DNA from: Erigeron canadensis | Lineage: Eukaryota; Streptophyta; Magnoliopsida; Asterales; Asteraceae | DNA: 64,000 nucleotides | Assembly (NCBI RefSeq): GCF_010389155.1 | Contig: NC_057761.1 | Location: forward strand, 55,860,587-55,924,586 | Direction: 5' to 3' | Shown: positions 38,116 through 50,900 of the stretch, in pieces | Position numbering within the stretch: the first letter of the stretch is position 1 | Layout: each line of letters begins with the position of its first letter | The notes under the pieces: model-generated | Database searches by the model: none | Seen by the model: only the letters and a program-made list of their open reading frames with translations | Told to the model about the DNA's origin: nothing | Made by a program: the position numbers and the translations under genes

Positions 38116-38560
38116 CACGCTCGCATTGCCGCGAGCCGCTATTGAGCCGTCTTTATTTTTGGCTAGCTCGATGATGGCTTACATGGCTCAAGATGGCTCA
38201 GTGGGGTGGATTATTCCTGGTTTAGCACCTGGTTACACACTTGCTATGTGCTAAGTGTGACACCTGTTAGCTAACCATGCAAGCTAACATGTGTTCCTTT
38301 AATAAAATGATCAAGTTCATTTTTGATCAGAACATATCTCAAACACCAACACTCTAACAATCTGGATCATCAACGAAAGTCCTTCTCTTTCACCTCCCTT
38401 AGACTTGTTCTTGAAGGTATAATTCCGGGTTGTGGTTAACTCCGGCAGTACAATCTGTTTTGGCTGTTGTACCCTGGAAAACTGACGTGTTCACTTGGGT
38501 GACCCGAAATCAATTTTAAGGGACCTTGATTTAACCATATCATCAGCCCGTTTTTGCCTT

Positions 38561-39964
38561 TCTTCCTGTTTCTGTTTTGTTTCTTTATTTTGCTTTCTTG
38601 TATTGTTTAGTAATACTTAATTTACTTGTAATTTTGTGTTGTAATTTGAATGTATTTTCATTAAAATGTTGTTTTCTTGAATGGTACTTCAACAAATATC
38701 ATCTTTGGTATTTTACTACAATCATGCGTTATTATTCTCTCAATTATATAAGTCATATATAACGATAAATGTATAAGAAAAATACTACTCGTAATTAATT
38801 AATATAACCTCTTTTTAGAAAAAGTGATTTTCTTAAAGGTGAAAAAAAAACCCAATATAATATATGTATGTTTGCTCACCAGCATATACGGTTGCAAACC
38901 CATACACAACATCAAATGCGTAGGGGCGATGAGGTTGCAGTGTGATGCTGCTATATATATATTTATCAGTTTGGATGTAATGACTCCAATTAGTCTCCAA
39001 TTATCAACTTGTTCCATTTATTCAATTAATGACAACACATGTACGACCTTTTGTTGGTTTAATAATTAGATTGGTTTAGTTATCACAGTTTCTCTCGTTG
39101 AGCATTACCTCAATGTTTGAAAAGTTTATTTATGAAGTCTTGTGTTTAAGTTTTAGGAATATATAAGAAGTCTTTTTACAAGGGCTTGACTTGGGTATAC
39201 CCAGGTTCAAGTTTAAGGGGACAAAATTTATCCTTATTAATCGTCGTGCCTTCGGACGGATTAGTAGGGGTTTTTCCCCATCGGGTATTTGCAATAAACA
39301 TCTCTACTTCGAAGAAGCTCTCTAGCGCGGACCTAGTTAAGTAACGTATGCTAGACCTCCCGCAATCGAATCACGACACGAAGTTTATAGCGAAATTCAC
39401 CTTCCAAAATTAAAAGGTATCACAATTTTTTTTTCAATGTATTTTTGAATGTTGCTAGAAATTAGCTTAATATTAGATTAGTATTCGTATTATATGAAGA
39501 ACATTAAATATTCAATGATTTGATATTAATCACGATCTCCCTCGGTGTTTGGAGTTTGTAGTGCCGAGGCAATCCACATCGAACATTGTAGACTGGCAAT
39601 GATCGGTGGTGGTGGTGGTTGGCAGGCTGGCAACACATATTGGTAATGGTCTGTGGTAATAAAGTAAAGACATGAAAAGATGAAAAAAAATAACGTGCAT
39701 ATATTAGTTATATTTCTTAAAAAAAAAAAAATCAAAGATATTTCATATAAGAATGCTGACAAACATATAGTAAAAATTACTACTTCAATTTCGTTTTGTT
39801 TATTGAATCAATTCGCGTGTACTTGTTAAATTCTTACTAGCAATTTTTAATAATTTTTTTTTAATGTCGTTAAAGAAAAAAAACAAACTATGCTTTGGAT
39901 TCATAAATATAAATAATGATTTTGTTTAAACATTCATAATTTATAAATATAAAAGGTTATTACG
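38561..39964. other. intergenic AT-rich region with a SINE-like copy
   Basis: Apart from the SINE-like segment at 39180-39400, only AT-rich sequence with incidental frames is seen. Confidence 0.35.
39180..39400 (+). repeat. SINE-like repeat, family member 1
   Basis: The segment GGTTCAAGTTTAAGGGGACA, then CGTGCCTTCGGACGGATTAG, then GCTCTCTAGCGCGGACCTAG matches the copies at 58820-59036 (+) and 53355-53490 (-). GGTTCAAGTTT is B-box-like. Confidence 0.55.
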
Positions 39965-39973
39965 TTTAGAATA

Positions 39974-41195
39974 GGGTAAATTACACTTTTGATCCCTGAA
40001 CTTGATACATTTTTCACTTTTAGTCACTAAACTTCAAAAATTGCAAATTATACACTAAACTTGCCACTTTTTGCACTTTTGGTCACTGCGTCAACTTTGT
40101 TACCTTTCCTCCGTTAACTTGCCCAGATTCGTTAGTCTTATTTTCACTTTTCATCCTTTCCATTTATTCCATTATTAAAAGTGATAATCGATGAAAAGTA
40201 CATTCAAAGCTCAATCCATTTATACGATTTATTACAAATTTATATAACACAAACAAAAATATTTACGGTTAAATAATAAGGCGTTATCAATTATTCAAAG
40301 AAAAACAAATCTAGAACATGTTACTCCGGATAACCGTTACAATATCTTATTTTTATTATGGTTTAGCAATAGTTAATAAAATGAATTAAGGAAAACTATA
40401 TAAATTTATATAACACAAACAAAAATATTTACGGTTAAAGTAGACATGAGAAGACTAACAAATTTAAACAGAGGCACTAAATTTTTTAAATTGAAATTAT
40501 TATTTTTTAATCTTTTAAATTGAAATTATTATTTTTTAATCTATTAAATTGAAATTAATTTAAACAAAGGCACTAAATTTTTTAGATGCAACACAAAGTC
40601 ATTCCTTACTTCATCCGCAAAATTAATTTTCTTAAAAAAAAAAAACAATCTTTTTCCCTTTCAATTTAAGAAGCTCCAGAACTGTTTAATGCCTCTGTTT
40701 AAATTTTTTTAGTCTTCTTATGTCTACTTTAACCGTAAATATTTTTGTTTGTGTTATATAAATTTATATATTTTTCCTTAATTCATTTTATTAACTATTG
40801 CTAAACTATAATAAAAATATGATATTGTAATGGTTATCCGGAGTAACGTGTTCTAGATTATTTTTTTCTCTGAATAATCGATAACGCCTTATGATTTAAA
40901 CGTAAATATTTTTGTTTATGTTATATAAATTTGTAATAAATCATATAAATGAATTGAGTTTTTAATGTACTTTTCATCGATTATCACTTTCAATGATGGA
41001 ATAAATGGAAAGGACGAAAAGTGAAAAAAAAACTAACGGATCTGGGCAAGTTAACGGAGGAAAGGTAACAAAGTTGACGCAGTGACCAAAAGTGAAAAAA
41101 AGTGACAAGTTTAGTATATAATATGCAATTTTTTAAGTTTAATGACTAAAAGTGAAAAACATGTCAAGTTCAGGGACCAAAAATATAATTTACCC
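39974..41195. mobile_element. Mutator-like (MULE) foldback element with an exact 9-bp target duplication
   Basis: The two arms of about 500 bp (39974-40475 and 40690-41195) are inverted copies, starting GGGTAAATTACACTTTTGAT and ending AAAATATAATTTACCC. TTTAGAATA occurs exactly at 39965-39973 and 41196-41204, the 9-bp duplication typical of Mutator-like elements. The centre (40480-40690) holds about three tandem copies of a 30-bp TTAAATTGAAATTATTATTT unit. No transposase is present. Confidence 0.85.
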
Positions 41196-41204
41196 TTTAG
41201 AATA

Positions 41205-43081
41205 TAATTCATTTATGCATGTTAAACATCGTTTTCTTTGGTTATGACCTTTGAGGTTATGTTTGTGATTTAACATCAACCGATATGCATTAATCATTAA
41301 TGGGTATTAATTGTAATAACTAATAGCTGATACGACAATGATGGTTGCTAGCTTCTCCCTGAATTATCATGCGATTTTAGGACATGACACGAATGACGAT
41401 CCGAAGGATATGATAAGCAACATTTGGACCTGTGGCAGGCCACATTAACTCCACATTTATATGTTGCGAGGACGTACAAAGAGTACGTTGATAACTTTAT
41501 TTTGGAATAACTAAAAATAATAACAATGATGATAATATAGTCTATTTCAATATTATTTTCTCTTTATGGTTACTAACTTCATTTGGTTCAGAAATACACT
41601 CGGACTCATTAGTCGGAAGGATTGGAATTGTTTTAATATATTTGTATGCAATTGTTTCTCTTGTACATTATGGTTGTGCCATGTCACTCCTCGATTTCGA
41701 TTGTGTGAGTCGATTTTGTGAATAACAAGAGTTACTTTTTTAAATAAATAAAAAAAGTCCTAATTGTTAATAACGATGCATGTAAACATCAAAAGAAAAA
41801 AAAAATGAGGTCAAATATTCAGTGTGAAAAAAAGACGTTATGTTCATGTGACTAGAAGATTTTTCTACACACTACACCATTGTTAAAAGGAAATATGATT
41901 TTATGATAAAGACGCAATACACAAAAAATCTTAAAACCGGCATATGCTAATCTTACCCCCTCTCTAACTATGTGATATCACAATACATTTTATTTTGTTT
42001 GACTTAAAAAAAAAGAAGTCATTTTGGGACAAGCAAATTATTTATGATGAAGAGGATTAGCTTTAAAAAAAGGAAATGCTAAATACAGCCTTAAGGGCTG
42101 TATTTAACGTGCATAAAACAACTTGTACCTTTTATATTTAAAGCTCACCTCTTGATTTTCATGGTAAATATACAAATACTTTATGCACCTTAAACACAGC
42201 TCTAAGGGCTGTATTTAGCAAACCCCTTAAAAAAATGATTTAGAGTTCTTTAAAGTACAGTCGTACGATACCACATGATAGACCTTGAAAAGATAATATC
42301 TAAATATTAGATAGGTGTCTGCACGTTGTAGCAGTACCAGTTAAAAAGCGATGGTTAAGTGTGGTGGTGATGGATATGGAGGGCGATGGTTGGGGTATCG
42401 GTGATGATGGACACTGTCACACTGAAAAGTGATAGTATGAAAAACAGGGAGACAAAAAAGTGGTGTGAATTGAATGTGTGTTACTTATTTTAGGGTTAAA
42501 GGTAATTTAGAAATATTGTAAAAAATGCTTAAAGTCTTAAATTCAATTCTTTTTATAAGGGTTTATAGAAAAGAATACGCAAAAATATGAAGTTTTGCAT
42601 AAACTAAAACTAACATGGTACTTTCGCATTGCAGCGGATACCATTAAAAAGGTGTCTCGTATAGTGATTATCGAAAATAGTATAAATAGACAATCAATTA
42701 AAGTTATATAAATATTCTAAAAGTTACAAATATAGTTGTTAATTCTATTTGTCACTGCACATATTTCTTCTATTGGAGTTCTTGATAACATAATCACTCA
42801 CCTATTTTCCTTTGCTATTTAAATTTGTTGCCTGATTTATAAACAAGATCCATCCTTTTGGTAAAATATTAGACAATAAATAGTATAACCGTAGAAATGT
42901 GCGTACTATATATTCATCATTGTAAACTTCGGCCAATAGCCTCTGCTATACATTTTAAAAATAGCCTCTGATATACATTTTAAAGATGTGGCAACAAATT
43001 TATGTGATAATAGGCTTTCGGTGGAGATATTATAACATTTATGAATGGGTTAACAAGTGTAAAGAATTAGTACTAGATTAA
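41205..43081. other. intergenic region with one small MITE
   Basis: AT-rich, no gene seen. The MITE at 42072-42226 is listed separately. Confidence 0.35.
42072..42226. mobile_element. short MITE with 9-bp flanking repeat
   Basis: The termini GGAAATGCTAAATACAGCC and, inverted, GGGGTTTGCTAAATACAGCC continue as arms of about 48 bp. Each arm also has an internal CCTTAAGG-type palindrome. TTAAAAAAA flanks both sides (42063-42071, 42227-42235); it is low complexity, so the duplication is only suggestive. Confidence 0.6.
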
Positions 43082-43299
43082 GAGGATGTTTGTGTATACG
43101 TTTATAAAATAGATAGATTATGCATTTAAAAATTGTGTTATAAAAAAGTATGTCTCTGTCTGCTTTTTCAAAACTGTGTTTTTTCTTTAAATAAACGCAG
43201 ATAATCACTTATTTGCCAAACACATTTTTGATTAATTTTTTGAGTTATACAAACACAATAATTAGATAATCAACTCAAAACGCAATCTTAAACACCTCC
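43082..43299. mobile_element. Tourist-like (PIF/Harbinger) MITE, copy C
   Basis: Starts GAGGATGTTTGTGTATACG, ends AATCTTAAACACCTCC, with TAA on both sides (43079-43081, 43300-43302). The interior is similar to copies A and B. Confidence 0.65.
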
Positions 43300-43389
43300 T
43301 AACATCAGTGAATGGGTTGTGATGTGTAAGAATATGTCACGCCTTTTATCATCTAGTGAATAGGAATTCAATTCGGGTTGAATTTTTTT

Positions 43390-44330
43390 TTCTTCTAATG
43401 GAGATCTTTATTCAATATAACATCAACTCTTCCAGATAGAGGAGGGGTCACATTACACAGAGTTATATTTATATAACATTGAATAATGAAGCTAACTCGG
43501 TCATTCTAACTAATTTCTTTGTTGATCTTATTGAGTCAGAGGTAACTAGGTGCTCTAATTTCTTGAAATATTCCTTCATTGCTTACCATCACTTCTTCAA
43601 ATCTTTTATCGTATCTTGCTTTCCATAGGCACCACACAGTCACAAAGATTATTATTTTAAAAATCTTCCTAGGCTTTTATCCAAGTCCACTATGTTTGTG
43701 CAGTTCAAAAAGATCTAAGGCGGTGAAAGATAATAAAAAATTCACCTTGCACCATTGACTAACCCGGAGCCAGATCTCCATAGTAACTTCATACCAACAA
43801 AAGAGGTGATCGATCGTTTCATCCCATTGCTCTCATAATCCACACAAACTCAATCCTACATAACACTTTCTTACAGCAAGAGCCATATAGATCGGGATCC
43901 TATTCATGACAACCATTCATAATAGTATATTACATTTTTTGAGAACCCAATTCGTCCATATGAAAATAAATCTATTACTATAATCTTTGTTGCTCCTTAG
44001 AAGTCAGAACTCCTCAACATTTTTGGTATCAAAAAATCCATTGTTACCCTCCTTACCAGTCTATCACGAATTCACGATCACCATTTAAGCAGAATTGGTT
44101 CAACATTGAGCCGAGTTGAACCTATTCATTCAGCTCCTCAGCCGAGTTCGGGGATCTAATCCAATTCCACGCCCCTCCAAACTTGTTGATCACCCATTGA
44201 ATTGATTACTAAGAATACATTTCTTGTCTTTCTCTAACTTAAACAATCGATTCAGGCTGGTTATTAAGCTGCTTATCTTGTAGTTGCCTCTCAGCATGTT
44301 TGCTATATAATTTATGGAGATATTGTGAGT
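43390..44330 (-). mobile_element. 5'-truncated LINE remnant (C-terminal end of ORF2)
   Basis: On the - strand, the segment around 43550-43640 reads VWCLWKARYDKRFEEVMVSN followed shortly by a stop, the typical C-terminal end of plant L1-type ORF2. Upstream, 43740-43870 reads as a broken zf-RVT-like stretch (EQWDETIDHLFCWYE...WCKVNF). The frame is interrupted by stops. The LINE end lies close to the DCP1 3' side. Confidence 0.6.
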
Positions 44331-44519
44331 TATTATTAAAAAGTATATTCCTATAAACCCAAACCTAACTTATACTAAAAGACTAACCCATTTTAACATT
44401 TATGAATGGTTGTTACCAACCTTAACCGAATCAGTTTCAATCTGTAAGCAGACCCACCCTATTTGGTCCCTCTAGTATGAAACATGACAGATATCAAGGA
44501 AGAAACAAAATTCTTTTAA

Positions 44520-44710
44520 CCAACGACGAATAGTGCTAGTGATTGAAGTGAAACATCCAATGACTTCAATAATGGAAAAGTTATGAGTTCAAGTCTCACA
44601 TGGAAAAAATAAATAAAAATTCACTCTTCTATGATGAATTTCCTCTTATGGTGTTAAAAGGCAAAATGCCTCTAATGATCTGTCAGTGATCCAAATTAAC
44701 CATTCAAAAG
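44520..44710 (+). repeat. SINE-like repeat downstream of DCP1
   Basis: An A-box-like TGCTAGTGATTGAAG and a B-box-like GAGTTCAAGTCTC are spaced as in tRNA-derived SINEs. It lies in the 3' flank of DCP1. Confidence 0.4.
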
Positions 44711-44973
44711 AAAAAACAAATGTCCCTTAGCTATAAACTTAAAAAAACATTACAACCATAATAAACCTATAGTATTTCAAGCAAAAATATTAACAAAACA
44801 AAGGACTTCAAATCTTACAGTATCCAACTGTTCTATGTGACACATTTATCAAACTATCTGGTGAAAATGTTATTTCATGACTACGAACAGAATGTGCTTT
44901 TGGTGATTTGGGTCTATATGCAAAGCCAATCTTATAATAACTTTGATCTACAGGTGAAAGTTCTTCACTTATG

Positions 44974-47900
44974 TTATGATTGATGCACTTTCAGTAAGGC
45001 TTGGTAGAACATGTCGATGAATTGGTTATCCTGCGCAAAGAAAGCAAATGATAAGAGTTTTGAGTACGCAGATATCAAGATGTTCGGCTACTTGACCTAT
45101 GAATCTATGATACCTTCTTGAAAAAGCCAAATTTTTAAAAATACTTTCTTGCCAGGAAAAAGTATGATCCCTCATTTTTCACATTTTGGACTACAAGTTT
45201 AACAGTGAAAAGAAGTTGAAACAGGATTGTCAGTTACATAGGTTAACAGCTACTTACAATGGGAAACAAGAAGAATAATGTCAAATATATAATTACAAAG
45301 CAGGTAAATAGAGTCTTGATCAGCAGTTACTGCATAAATTTTTTAGCAGTTGCAACCTTTGATCTATTTTTTGTAAGAAGCCAAGGCAGATGAACAAATT
45401 TGAAATATAGGACGATCAATTATCTGAAAGTTCATGCTTACCGGCATGGTCAAAAGGGCTGGAAATTCACCCAAAGTGTTCATTGATGCATATGACGCTC
45501 TAAATCACTTTATTGGAAGTATTGAATTGTAATGTAAAATATAGTTATTGTAATCAATCTTAATGCATGATGTTTACAAGATAAAATCAGTTGAAAGTAG
45601 GAGACGAAAGTATTTGCAACCGACAAAAGCAGTACCAGGGAGGGGGCAGAGTGGGTGGTTGCCCCCTCAAGATTTCATACGCTTACCCTAGGTCCCTAGT
45701 TATTAAAAATAAAATAAACAGGTGTCCTATTTTGATTTCCCACCCCCTTATCTATACTATCTAATAAAACTAATCACCCTTTTTTTTCCTTAAACTTTCT
45801 ACCTTTGAAAAACCAAAAATACTCTTCTCCTTTGTTCACTAATTTAAACATCTCCATCTAATATATCTATAATACCCTTAATGAAATAATTTACAATATA
45901 GATTCCCCAACATTTAAATAACTACAATACCACCTTTAACATAAATTACTTTTACATTCACCACCATCTCCGCCCCATAACTGTCCCCACTGCCGCCCCC
46001 ACCACCGTCACCACTACCACCTCCGCCATCACTACCCCCACCGCTGCCGCATTGCGCGGGCATAAGTCTAGTGTAATAAATAAATGATAAGTTGAAAACA
46101 TGTAATTAAATGTACAATGGTTCAGTGGTTGGCATGCCTGATTTTAATTAAACATATATTTAAGGTTTTAAAATGCTATATAATAGTTATAAATTTTGGT
46201 AATTAATTTTCTATTCGTACAAAAATATATCAAATACAAACTTTACTAAATTTATGTCATTTTGATAATCGTGATCATCAATTCATTATATTAAAGGTAT
46301 TAAATTTCATAATCATGCGATTAGTATATAATTATGTTTTGAGTTTCGTTAGTTGAATGGGCATATTTGCAATATATTGGAAGATGAAGTTTGTTTTAAC
46401 TTTTTGGATACCCTGCATGTCAATTTTGATTTTTATTAAGTGTAGATATGTCATTGCACATATTTAGAAGACAAATCTATTTTGATAAATGTTGAAACGA
46501 AGGAATTATTGATTCTTTTATGGAGATTTGTTAGTTAAAATTAACAATCTCATACTGTCCGATACAAATACTTTTTCACAAATTTATTTTCTGTAAAATA
46601 TATTCAGATAATATACTTTTAACAAAAATAAAATTTTCTGCTTCAAATATCATATTGAATAGAACAAAAACCAACTATTTTCCGATTCAATATGGTTCGA
46701 AGTAAAATCAGTTGGTTTTGTTTGCGATTTAAAAATTAAAATATTTTACTGGATGAAACATACACCGTATATGTTGCTCCCTTTCAACAAAAAATATATC
46801 TGATACCGCCCCTTGTAACCCAACCAATTTCGCCACGTATAACATATCTGTTTCAACCTATTACCAACCCATGTGAGCTGCCCATTTTACAACCTCTAAT
46901 TGTCACATTAGTAACGGTTATTTTGCATTGGCAAGCCAGGTATATTAGGTTCGAAGAGTCAATAACATCTTGAATATGAAAACAAAGTCAAGACACCAAT
47001 ATAAGGATTCCAACCCGGGAATAAAATAGATTTCAGTACCTGTGAAAGCAGTACAAGCGCCTCTCGAACTTTTTCTCTGCTCAATGGTCCGTAATATGGA
47101 CCAGAAGTGGAAGCAGGGGTGAGAGATGGTGGCGGAGTGGGTGGTGGAAAAGGTTGAAGCAAGGGAATACCAACATTTCTTTGTACATTTAGTGGTGGCT
47201 GAAGAGCGGGAACTGGCACAGATGAAGAAGGCTGTCTCATTAATGTAGAAGAAGAAGAGGCGGGTGTAAAGAAAGAAAGAGGCTTGATAAGATTGGTCAA
47301 ATGATTGCTCATGTTGAGCGGATCAACATTGTCATGGGGTGGCATTGATGGGGCAGATGAGGGGATCTGTAATGGTGGATTATTCACCACAGGAGAAGGT
47401 GCATCTCGGGAAGATAATGGAATTGTTGTTGAATTATGATAGGGTTGCATGGAAGTAACAGGAATCGAGGTGTTATGTCCCAAATTCATAGCAGTCTGTA
47501 ACAAAAGAATTTAATGTATAAAATATGAGTTGTGTTAACCTGTTAGGTGCTAAAAAAAATACAGGTGAACCATGAGATATTCAAAAGCAGTATACTTAGC
47601 ATGCAAGCACAGGTGACACAGAGATAGAACGTCCTCCCAATTGGTTTACACGAAGGTCGCAATTTTTAGTCATATATATTACTTATGACTAGGTTAATAT
47701 GGGCTATGGTTGTCCCTACCCCCCCCCCCCCCCCCCCCCCCCTCTTTAAAAAAAAGGGACAAATGTGGAGTGCAATATTCAGACTGAGTTAGGAGTGTCT
47801 GCCCGTACATGGAAACGTAACAATACTCACAATATTCCAACTGAGCCACGCACCTCACTTAAGGTTTGTCTCGAAGTTGCAGCGTGGGGATTGAGCATGG

Positions 47901-50900
47901 GTCTCCACCAATGAACCCCAACTCCCAACTACTGCACTACCCCTTTTATGATTTATTTAGAAGATTATAAGATTATATATTAAGCGTTGTTTCTGGGCAA
48001 CCCACCCCACACCAATATAACCCATTTTGATCCATTATCTAGGCAGCTCATCTTGCCGCTCTATATATACCATTATGACAAATAGAAACTTCAGACAAGC
48101 TTTGATAGATACATACACTAAAGAAGTTTACAAATGAAGTATCCTCGGGTACATCTGTAGTGCGTGAGGTAGTCAACCCTGGCTCCAATGGTCCTTCAAT
48201 TACAGCAGAAGTAGGTACTGCTTCAAGTTCCTCAAATTCGCTGCACAACAAAAATGAGAACAGGATAGCTTGTAAGGGAATCCAGACTGTAGTAGAGCTG
48301 CACAGTGACTGGGCTGCTTAGGATATTCCTAGATGGCATAAAATATGATGTAACTTTAAGACTCTTCATTCCAAAATAATAATACTTGCAAGCGCTAATT
48401 TTTCGGAGTTTTGTCATCTTCAAAGTGATAAATATAATGAGATAGGGTGAGGTCCAGGCTCTGGATTATTGTAACTACAGTTAAGTATAAAGTTACTCTA
48501 AGTGAACGGCCAATAAAAATTACTATTGAAGCCTACTTTGGGCATAACAACATGATAGCTGTAAAAGGAAGCACAAAAAACAAGATGTTACTTTTTATAT
48601 TCCAACTTATAAGTGAAGGGACAACGAGCTCAAAGAACATTTTGAATGCATTAGAAGTTTAGAACATTATTAAAGCTAAAACAAGGGCTGTATTTTGGCA
48701 TCCAATATGGAGCAAGAGAAGTAGAGATAATAAATAACATACATGCTGAATCAGATGTATTTATAGCTACCTTTTGTTCACTTTCTGCTTGGGGGGAACC
48801 TTTGAATATGCACCAAGAATTCTGGAGAAACATAATAAGAAATGAGACGAGTATTTATGACATCTGTATTCAAACATATATACATAATATGTGGCCAAAT
48901 TTCTACAATAAAAAACTGAATTAAATTGACAATTATTTCTTCACCATCAATATAAGACATGACACAAGTAACGTTCATAAATGAGATCTATTAATAAATC
49001 AATGAAAAAGATCACACGAAATTTATCAGACCATCTCTTTAGTCATTATTAGTTTTGTGTCTTTAATACGGATAGCTACCACATTCAGTAAAAATCCAAG
49101 AACTTCATTCGTGGAAGACTTAAAGAAACTAACTCGGAAATTCCGCAGATTTAAAAAAGTGGAAAATTTCAAGGAAAACAAAATATTGTTTGAAAAGCAT
49201 ATTGCTGCGAGAAGTTTTCGGATGCTCTCATATTGTATCGATTTATCTAATCACAGCTTAGTGTGTGTCATAAAGAGTCAGATTAGGTTGCCACCCACTG
49301 TCATTTTTTTATCCACTTCCTTGGATCTAATTAGACAATGTATGCTCTATATATGATTACAGAAACCAATTCCCAAAATAGCAGTACTTACCTAATAAAA
49401 AAAAAGGTAGAAGATTTATAAGCATTTAACCACACTTTGGATAACTCTAAACCCATTAGACCCGTTGTCCCGTTCCACTGCCTATATAAATCCTTAAGCT
49501 CCGCCCAACGACCATTACATAGCCAAGATCGACCAATTTACAGATGCATAGATAAAATTGTACCTCTAACCTTGTGACAGATTTATGCTTACTAACTTTC
49601 CAGCCGTGATATTTAAAATTTCTTATTACAATTGATGTTTCTAAGCACATTTTCTCTTATATATGTAGTCAAATCATAAGGTATGGTAGCCAACTATATA
49701 GCATAATTTACAAGGTATGCAAGACCGTAAGACTAGTAGGCAAGAGAGTTGAAACACAAGGTGCAGTAAACATAGAAGCAGATTTAGAGTAAAAACGGCC
49801 AAAACTTATGTCACTAGATAGTAAGGTGCAAGCAAATAATCTCTAATCTTACCACATGCTGAACTATAGAAGCCTGTAATTATGCACAAAATAAAATATT
49901 TACTCAGTGGCTCAGTTGGCCATCTACAATGCATCTAACTATTGACGAATTATAACAAGATCAGAGCCAAATGACTATAATCTATGTACCTTGTAAAGAG
50001 GTTTGCAACATCCTCACACTCACGCGTATTGTAAAACCAAATACCATTGACTTCTTGAGAAGCATTTCGATACAAAAGATATGGAACTTGAAGTTCAAAC
50101 TCAAAATCTCCAAGCAGATTCTCCACAAGGTTTTCTGCATATTATCAGTAACAGTGTCAATAAAGTATCAAACAAATTAATTTAGCAAATATGGAAGGAA
50201 ACATGCCTGTATTTCGACGATTCATTACTATGAATTGAAACCTTGGCTGAGTGTTCCTGCAATACAGTTAAGCAAACAATATATTAGATTGGTAAGTTTC
50301 CGTTATCCACAATAAAAACGATCAATATACAAACTGGTTTTTATTTCAATGTATCAGTTCGACCATTGAATCAGTTAAATACTTAACTAGACCTGTTGAT
50401 AAAAACGGTCGATGTAAAAAAAATTAAAAACCAACAAGATAACATTGTGTGTGTTAACTACAACCTCTTGACGACAAAGAGAGACCCTTCAACGTCCTTG
50501 CGACTCTGAGAAACAAAATAAGAAGAAACAAATAAGAAAAGGAAGCTCAAAAACATTTTTAAAAAGAAAAAAGTCTTTCAAGGGGGTTGCAAAAGATCTT
50601 TCATGAGCTTCGCTGAACCTTAAGATCTATTATGCAAAAGCATGCAACATCAAACTAATACTTTTCGTTAAGAATTACTACGTTAAGTCTATATAATGTA
50701 TCTGTTGGTTTGTGCTCCATGACAAAACATAATAACGCAATGCTATAGTTGATAAAGACGTAAACTTTATTTATGGGGTTTGTGTGGTCATGTATTTTCC
50801 CCATAAATTATGGATAGTATTGTGTTCTACCATTCTGTCACATTGCCATCAAGCTGCTTCGATAGCATATAATCCCAACAATACTCAAAATCAAAAACAA

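Larger units (their letters stand above)
36362..38560 (+). mobile_element. degenerate LTR-like sequence (Copia-like) split by a younger insertion
   Basis: It begins TGTTGGAAAATTTATG and has the TTGTCCCACATTGGTAGA...TTTATAAGGAGG organisation common in plant Copia LTRs. It is interrupted at 36623-38115 and resumes with GC-rich text (cgctcgcattgccgcgagcc) to roughly 38560. The right end and any partner LTR were not found; no gag or pol frames are present. Confidence 0.4.
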
